Origin: Sulfuritalea sp.
GTDB lineage: Bacteria > Pseudomonadota > Gammaproteobacteria > Burkholderiales > Rhodocyclaceae
DNA: 44,906 bases
NCBI GenBank assembly: GCA_021738105.1
Contig: JAIPCS010000006.1
Span: 1 to 44,906 of the forward strand
Direction of reading: 5' to 3'
Both the position numbers and the translations under genes were made by a program. The notes under the pieces were generated by a model, which searched no databases, was not told the origin of the DNA, and worked only from the letters and a program-made list of their open reading frames with translations. Position 1 is the stretch's first letter, and each line of letters opens with the position of its first letter. This document shows, in pieces, positions 43,659 to 44,906 of this stretch.

Positions 43659-43758
43659 CGACCCATTGCTGAACAATCCCTCTGGCCCCGTTTCCGGGAA
43701 AGGTGGCGACTCCATGTGCGCCGCTGCTTGCGGCGATTTCAGCGAGGCAAGCATTCAT
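43624..43758 (-). CDS. Possible 44-residue protein coupling tolQ to tolR
   Basis: An open frame of 44 codons fills the tolQ-tolR gap exactly. Its ATG (43758-43756) overlaps the tolQ stop as ATGA, and its TGA (43626-43624) overlaps the tolR ATG as ATGA. The product starts MNACLAEIAASSGAHG and ends VVNLRFLMSESS; it has no signal peptide and no clear membrane helix, and I do not recognise it. A second frame (43754 to 43638, 38 codons) is also open, so chance cannot be excluded. It may serve as a coupling leader rather than make a working protein. Confidence 0.4.
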   Translation of the reverse strand: MNACLAEIAASSGAHGVATFPGNGARGIVQQWVVNLRFLMSESS

Positions 43759-44432
43759 CTCGTTTGCCGCTGCAGAATGTTGGAAAACTCTTCCATGAAA
43801 CTTTCGAAGCGGACCGCGACGCGGTCCACGTCATGGGCAAAACGGTTATAGGCGATGACTGCCGGAATCGCGGCGAACAGACCGATGGCGGTGGCAACCA
43901 GCGCCTCGGCAATGCCGGGTGCGACGGCGGAAAGCGTGGCCGTACTCATGTTGGCCAGGCCGCGGAAGGCATGCATGATGCCCCACACGGTGCCGAACAG
44001 GCCGACGTAAGGCGACACCGAGCCGACCGAGGCGAGAAAGGCCAGATGGGCTTCCAGATCGTCGATTTCGCGTTGGTACGTGGCGCGCATTGCGCGCCGG
44101 GATCCGTCGACCACGGTGGCCGCATCCAGTGCTCTCTGCCCGCGTAACTTGGCGAATTCGCGATAACCGGCTTCAAAGATGCGCTCAAGCGCGCCGGTCT
44201 GGTGGCGATTGTTTACCGCACTTTGATACAGGGAATTGAGGTCGCCGCCACTCCAGAAGTCGCGCTCGAACTTGTCGGTCTTGATCCGTGCATCACGAAT
44301 GGCGAAGGCTTTGCGGAAGATCCAGTACCAGGACATCAGCGACACGACGCTGAGCAGCAGCATCACCAGCTTGACCACCAGGCTGGCGTGGAGGATCAGC
44401 TCGATGATGGAAAGGTCTTGGGTAATGTTCAT
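43755..44432 (-). CDS. tolQ: Tol-Pal proton-channel protein TolQ
   Basis: A 225-residue ExbB/MotA-like membrane protein with three helices: one N-terminal (LHASLVVKLVMLLLSVVSLM) and two C-terminal (FLASVGSVSPYVGLFGTVWG and ALVATAIGLFAAIPAVIAY) that carry the conserved Thr/Gly/Pro of the proton path. The C-terminus SFMEEFSNILQRQ is characteristic of TolQ. It starts two bases after the ybgC stop. Its stop is followed by the 127-base tolQ-tolR gap described separately. Confidence 0.96.
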   Translation of the reverse strand: MNITQDLSIIELILHASLVVKLVMLLLSVVSLMSWYWIFRKAFAIRDARIKTDKFERDFWSGGDLNSLYQSAVNNRHQTGALERIFEAGYREFAKLRGQRALDAATVVDGSRRAMRATYQREIDDLEAHLAFLASVGSVSPYVGLFGTVWGIMHAFRGLANMSTATLSAVAPGIAEALVATAIGLFAAIPAVIAYNRFAHDVDRVAVRFESFMEEFSNILQRQTR

Positions 44433-44434
44433 CG

Positions 44435-44836
44435 CTAAGTTTCCAGGAAGGCGGCTAGTTGTTCGTGGAGGGCGCGCGGCATCGGGATCGGGCGGCCACG
44501 CGTCGGGTCGATGCAGGCAACCCGTATTTTCGCATCAAGCAGCAACTCGTCATTGCGCCGAATACGCTGGGAAAACACAATCTGCGCCCTGCCCAGCGAC
44601 TCAATGGCGGTTTCAACCGTCAGCAGATCATCGAGCCTTGCTGGCTTGAGGTATTCGGCGCTGGCCGAGCGCACAGCGAAAGCCACGTTTGCCTTCATCA
44701 TCTCGTTCTGGTCGTGGCCCAGTTCTCGCAGCAACTCCGTGCGTCCGCGTTCGATGAAGCGGAAATAGTTGGCGTAGTACACGATGCCGGCGGCATCGGT
44801 GTCTTCGTAATAAACGCGGAGAGTCACTTCAGACAT
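44435..44836 (-). CDS. ybgC: Tol-Pal-associated acyl-CoA thioesterase YbgC
   Basis: A 133-residue hotdog-fold thioesterase that heads the Tol-Pal cluster. The motif VYYEDTDAAGIVYYANYFRF contains the catalytic Asp and the conserved YxNY pattern; FIERGRTELLRELG follows. It hydrolyses short acyl-CoA in vitro; its link to Tol function is unclear. ATG at 44836 is preferred to a TTG nine bases earlier. It overlaps the end of an upstream frame by eight bases. Confidence 0.94.
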   Translation of the reverse strand: MSEVTLRVYYEDTDAAGIVYYANYFRFIERGRTELLRELGHDQNEMMKANVAFAVRSASAEYLKPARLDDLLTVETAIESLGRAQIVFSQRIRRNDELLLDAKIRVACIDPTRGRPIPMPRALHEQLAAFLET

Positions 44837-44906
44837 AGGGTCCAACCATGCGGAGTTTGTAGGTTCGTCCGTTTCGGCTCAGGTGACAGCTATTGATCAG
44901 TTCACT
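44829..44906 (-). CDS. C-terminal end of an unidentified protein (partial)
   Basis: On the minus strand, a frame open from the right window edge ends at a TGA (44831-44829) inside the start of ybgC. The visible 25 residues end GRTYKLRMVGPYV. Overlap with the ybgC start would be typical coupling, but so short a fragment cannot be identified, and it may be a chance open frame. Confidence 0.3.
   Translation of the reverse strand, partial: SELINSCHLSRNGRTYKLRMVGPYV

Overview
The window is a dense, moderately GC-rich stretch of housekeeping chromosome from a betaproteobacterium, probably near the Rhodocyclales/Nitrosomonadales. This is inferred from gene content and order: lolB-ispE-tRNA-Gln-prs-rplY-pth-ychF, an aa3 oxidase operon with DUF2970 and DUF2909 genes, a CIRCE element in front of rpoH, and ybgC-tolQRAB-pal-cpoB-queE. 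I see no CRISPR array, insertion sequence, integrase or phage gene. Coding density is very high: no gap between genes exceeds 300 bases (the longest, about 250 bases, precedes coxB), and many neighbours overlap by ATGA or GTGA.

Region by region. 1-2270: the edge of a surface-polysaccharide region, with the tail of an unidentified gene, a broken capD/wbpM-type dehydratase and a family 9 glycosyltransferase. 2288-10115: apaH, then a long minus-strand run (glycine-zipper lipoprotein, PfkB sugar kinase, DUF3426 zinc-ribbon protein, prmA, accC, accB, aroQ, a TlpA-type thioredoxin and an unknown protein). 10178-19088: mpl, then the cytochrome c oxidase and assembly operon (coxB, coxA, a 38-residue assembly protein, ctaG, DUF2970, coxC, surf1, a Sco-like protein, ctaB), preceded by a near-consensus FNR/ANR box. 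19135-23248: a shared terminator, rpoH under a perfect CIRCE operator, a Gln/Gly-repeat protein, and ftsX-ftsE-ftsY. 23366-28207: an M16 protease pair (one active, one apparently inactive), rsmD, coaD, a ferredoxin and mutM. 28318-35102: a TPR protein, lolB, ispE, tRNA-Gln, prs, rplY, pth and ychF. 35305-39795: an iodotyrosine-deiodinase-like nitroreductase, an orphan PAS membrane sensor, trxA, gluQRS, a CoA-binding protein and queE. 39802-44836: the Tol-Pal operon on the minus strand, with the end of another gene at the right edge.

Most of the window is orthodox. The signals most worth a second look are: (1) the tolQ-tolR junction, where a perfect 21-bp inverted repeat buries the tolR start codon and a 44-codon frame links the two genes by ATGA overlaps at both ends; (2) a nitroreductase that keeps the Glu-Tyr-Lys substrate triad of iodotyrosine deiodinase; (3) CIRCE control of rpoH, with a second inverted repeat beside it; (4) an rplY frame that runs 59 bases into pth; (5) a decaying capD gene with a frameshift and an in-frame TGA; (6) a PAS sensor with no output domain; and (7) a cox operon without ctaA. 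I found no clear-cut new multi-gene system; the tolQ-tolR element is the best candidate for something undescribed.
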